This document shows, piece after piece, positions 62,495 through 64,000 of a stretch of DNA of 64,000 nt. Within the stretch, counting starts at the first letter, position 1; the number at the start of each line of letters is the position of its first letter. The translations under genes and the position numbers were made by a program. Source of the DNA: Mycobacterium genavense ATCC 51234 (GTDB lineage: Bacteria; Actinomycetota; Actinomycetes; Mycobacteriales; Mycobacteriaceae); NCBI RefSeq assembly GCF_000526915.1, contig NZ_JAGZ01000015.1, forward strand, positions 1-64,000. Reading direction: 5' to 3'. The notes beneath the pieces are model-generated. The model was not told where the DNA came from and ran no database searches. It was given only the letters and a program-made list of their open reading frames with translations.

Positions 62495-64000
62495 CGGATA
62501 CCAATCGGTTGCGGCGGTGCCGCCAATTCTACGACGACGGTGAGACCGCCCCCAGGAGTGTCGCCGGCCGAGATGCTGCCCCCCAAGGCTTCCACGAAGC
62601 CGCGGGCCACCGACATGCCCAGTCCCACGCCGGTGGTGTTGTCGTGATCGCCGAGCCGCTGGAACGCCTCGAAGATCTGATCTTCGGTGCCGTGCGGGAT
62701 TCCGGGGCCTTCGTCGATCACGTTGATCAGCACCCGATCGCCCACTCGCCCCGCGTTGACCCGAACCACGCAGTTGGGTGCGTAGCGCAGCGCGTTGTCG
62801 ATCAGGTTGGCCAGCACGCGTTCCAGTAGTCCGGCGTCGGCCATCGCGACGGCGTCACCGACGTCGACCTTGACCCGGTCGATCGCGGATCGGTAGAAGC
62901 CGGTGGCGCCCTTGCCGATACTGACCAGTGCGCGTTGCACGGTCTCCTCGAGATAGACCGTGCGCAAATCGGGGCGGACCACGCCCGCTGCCAAACGCGA
63001 AGAATCGAGGAGGTTTCCGACCAAGGCAGTCAGCTGGTCGATCGACTCTTCGATGGTGGCCAACAGTTCAGCGGTGTCCGCGGGTGAGAACGCGACATCT
63101 TCGGCGCGAAGACTTGACACCGCAACCTTGGCCGCCGCCAGCGGTGTGCGCAGGTCATGGCTGACCGCCGAGAGCAGCGAGCGCCGTAGCTCGTCGGCGC
63201 GCACGATGGCCTCGGTGCGGCTGGCCTCCTTGGCCAGCTCGCCCTGACGGATCAGGCCGGCGGCCTGCTTGGCCACCGCGGTCAGCACCCGGCGATCGCG
63301 GGCCGACAGCTTCCGTCCCGCCATCAGCATCCAGAACTCGTCGTCACCGACCTCGATCGCGGTGTCCGCGGAATCGACTGTCACACAAGGATCTTTGCCC
63401 ACGCAGGCGACAATGTGGGCCTTGTGTCCGGCGACGCGGTCTTTCTCGCTGGGTTCGCGCAGCATGCTGACCGCCCGCTGGGAGTAGGTCTCACGGACCC
63501 GTTCGAGCAGCGTTTCGAGGTCGGCGCCGCGCAACACCGATCCGGCGAACAACGTCAGCAGTTCGGCTTCTTGAGCCGCCAGCCGGGCTTCGCGCGCGCG
63601 TTTGGCGGCGAAGTCGACCAGCACCGCGACCGCGACCGCGATCAGCAAAAGCACCAGTTCGGTGACGGCGCTGTTGGGTTCGGCAATCGTGAAGCTGTGC
63701 CGCGGAGCGATCAGGTAATAGTTCAGCAGCAGCCCGGACAACACCGCCGAAAGAGCCGCCGGGGCAACACCTCCCAGCAAGCCCACCACCAGTACCCCGA
63801 CGAAGAACAGCGCGCTCTCACCGCCGGTGTCGAGGTACAGGTCCAGCATTGTCACCGTGACGGCGCAGATGATCGACGGGATGAGGATGGCCGCCAGCCA
63901 TGACGAGACTCGCCGCTCACGGGGCGCTGGCGAGGTGATGTGAAAGCCGCGTTTGGATTCCTCGTTCGTGACAATGTGCACGTCGATCTTGCCGGAGCGC
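62491..64000 (-). CDS. kdpD: KdpD sensor histidine kinase, C-terminal part (5' end outside window)
   Basis: The open frame continues to the window edge (RSGKIDVHIVTNEESKRGFH). Present are four membrane segments of the DUF4118 region (about 63600-63900; LAAILIPSIICAVTVTMLDL, FFVGVLVVGLLGGVAPAALS), a GAF-like domain, the phospho-acceptor His in LLSAVSHDLRTPLAAAKVAV, and the ATPase boxes NLIDNALRYAPNC, DEGPGIPHGTEDQIFEAF and GVGLGMSVARGFVEALGG. The N-terminal KdpD and USP domains, roughly 350 residues, lie beyond position 64000. Confidence 0.93.
   Translation of the reverse strand, partial: RSGKIDVHIVTNEESKRGFHITSPAPRERRVSSWLAAILIPSIICAVTVTMLDLYLDTGGESALFFVGVLVVGLLGGVAPAALSAVLSGLLLNYYLIAPRHSFTIAEPNSAVTELVLLLIAVAVAVLVDFAAKRAREARLAAQEAELLTLFAGSVLRGADLETLLERVRETYSQRAVSMLREPSEKDRVAGHKAHIVACVGKDPCVTVDSADTAIEVGDDEFWMLMAGRKLSARDRRVLTAVAKQAAGLIRQGELAKEASRTEAIVRADELRRSLLSAVSHDLRTPLAAAKVAVSSLRAEDVAFSPADTAELLATIEESIDQLTALVGNLLDSSRLAAGVVRPDLRTVYLEETVQRALVSIGKGATGFYRSAIDRVKVDVGDAVAMADAGLLERVLANLIDNALRYAPNCVVRVNAGRVGDRVLINVIDEGPGIPHGTEDQIFEAFQRLGDHDNTTGVGLGMSVARGFVEALGGSISAGDTPGGGLTVVVELAAPPQPIGIR

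Overview
The window is high-GC chromosomal DNA from a Mycobacterium, most likely a slow-growing non-tuberculous species. From about 4.5 kb onward its backbone follows the gene order of M. tuberculosis Rv0998 to Rv1028c: pat, Rv0999-like, alkB, arcA, pmt, rsmI, pabB, metG, tatD, rpfB, ksgA, ispE, pks16, pth, rplY, lpqT, prs, glmU, tRNA-Gln, Rv1019-like, mfd, mazG, lpqU, eno, Rv1024-like, Rv1025-like, ppx2, kdpE, kdpD. A PPE remnant, Lpq lipoproteins and an MCE protein support the assignment. It was made from protein resemblance and remembered gene order, without any database search.

Layout. 0-4.4 kb: the end of an MCE gene, three tandem Phd-type antitoxin-like domains, a small unknown, a dead methyltransferase, and a zinc-type permease operon behind a Zur-like operator. 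4.5-12.7 kb: core genes. 12.7-33.4 kb: a large accessory insert between pabB and metG. It holds an ECF41 sigma factor with a broken oxidoreductase, an FkbM methyltransferase, two paralogous secreted glycosidase-like lipoproteins flanking a GAF-GGDEF-EAL (cyclic di-GMP) gene, a glycosyltransferase, and a minus-strand exopolysaccharide operon (RmlC-like epimerase, initiating sugar-phosphate transferase, Wzx flippase, BcsB-like remnant, Wzz/CpsD-like chain-length protein, Wzy polymerase/ligase). A degraded PPE gene, two TetR genes and a small PAS protein follow. 33.5-38.05 kb: metG, tatD, rpfB, ksgA. 38.06-40.95 kb: a second accessory insert with PssE/PssD-like glycosyltransferase remnants, a Gfo/Idh/MocA oxidoreductase and an aldo/keto-reductase-like gene, all broken, bounded by an imperfect 33-bp direct repeat that includes the ksgA 3' end. 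41-64 kb: core genes, with an extra short-chain dehydrogenase, an ArsC-like gene and a second diaminopimelate-decarboxylase-like gene.

How it fits together. The two accessory blocks read as parts of one exopolysaccharide system: lipid-linked sugar initiation, glycosyl transfer, export, polymerisation, chain-length control, secreted polysaccharide-processing lipoproteins and a cyclic di-GMP enzyme. Most of these genes carry frameshifts, many explained by loss of one G or C from a short run, plus two 20-bp tandem duplications and nonsense codons. Among the core genes only mazG is visibly broken. The simplest reading is that the polysaccharide locus is decaying in this strain. Homopolymer sequencing error is the main alternative and must be excluded. 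All coordinates, frames and motifs were read by eye.
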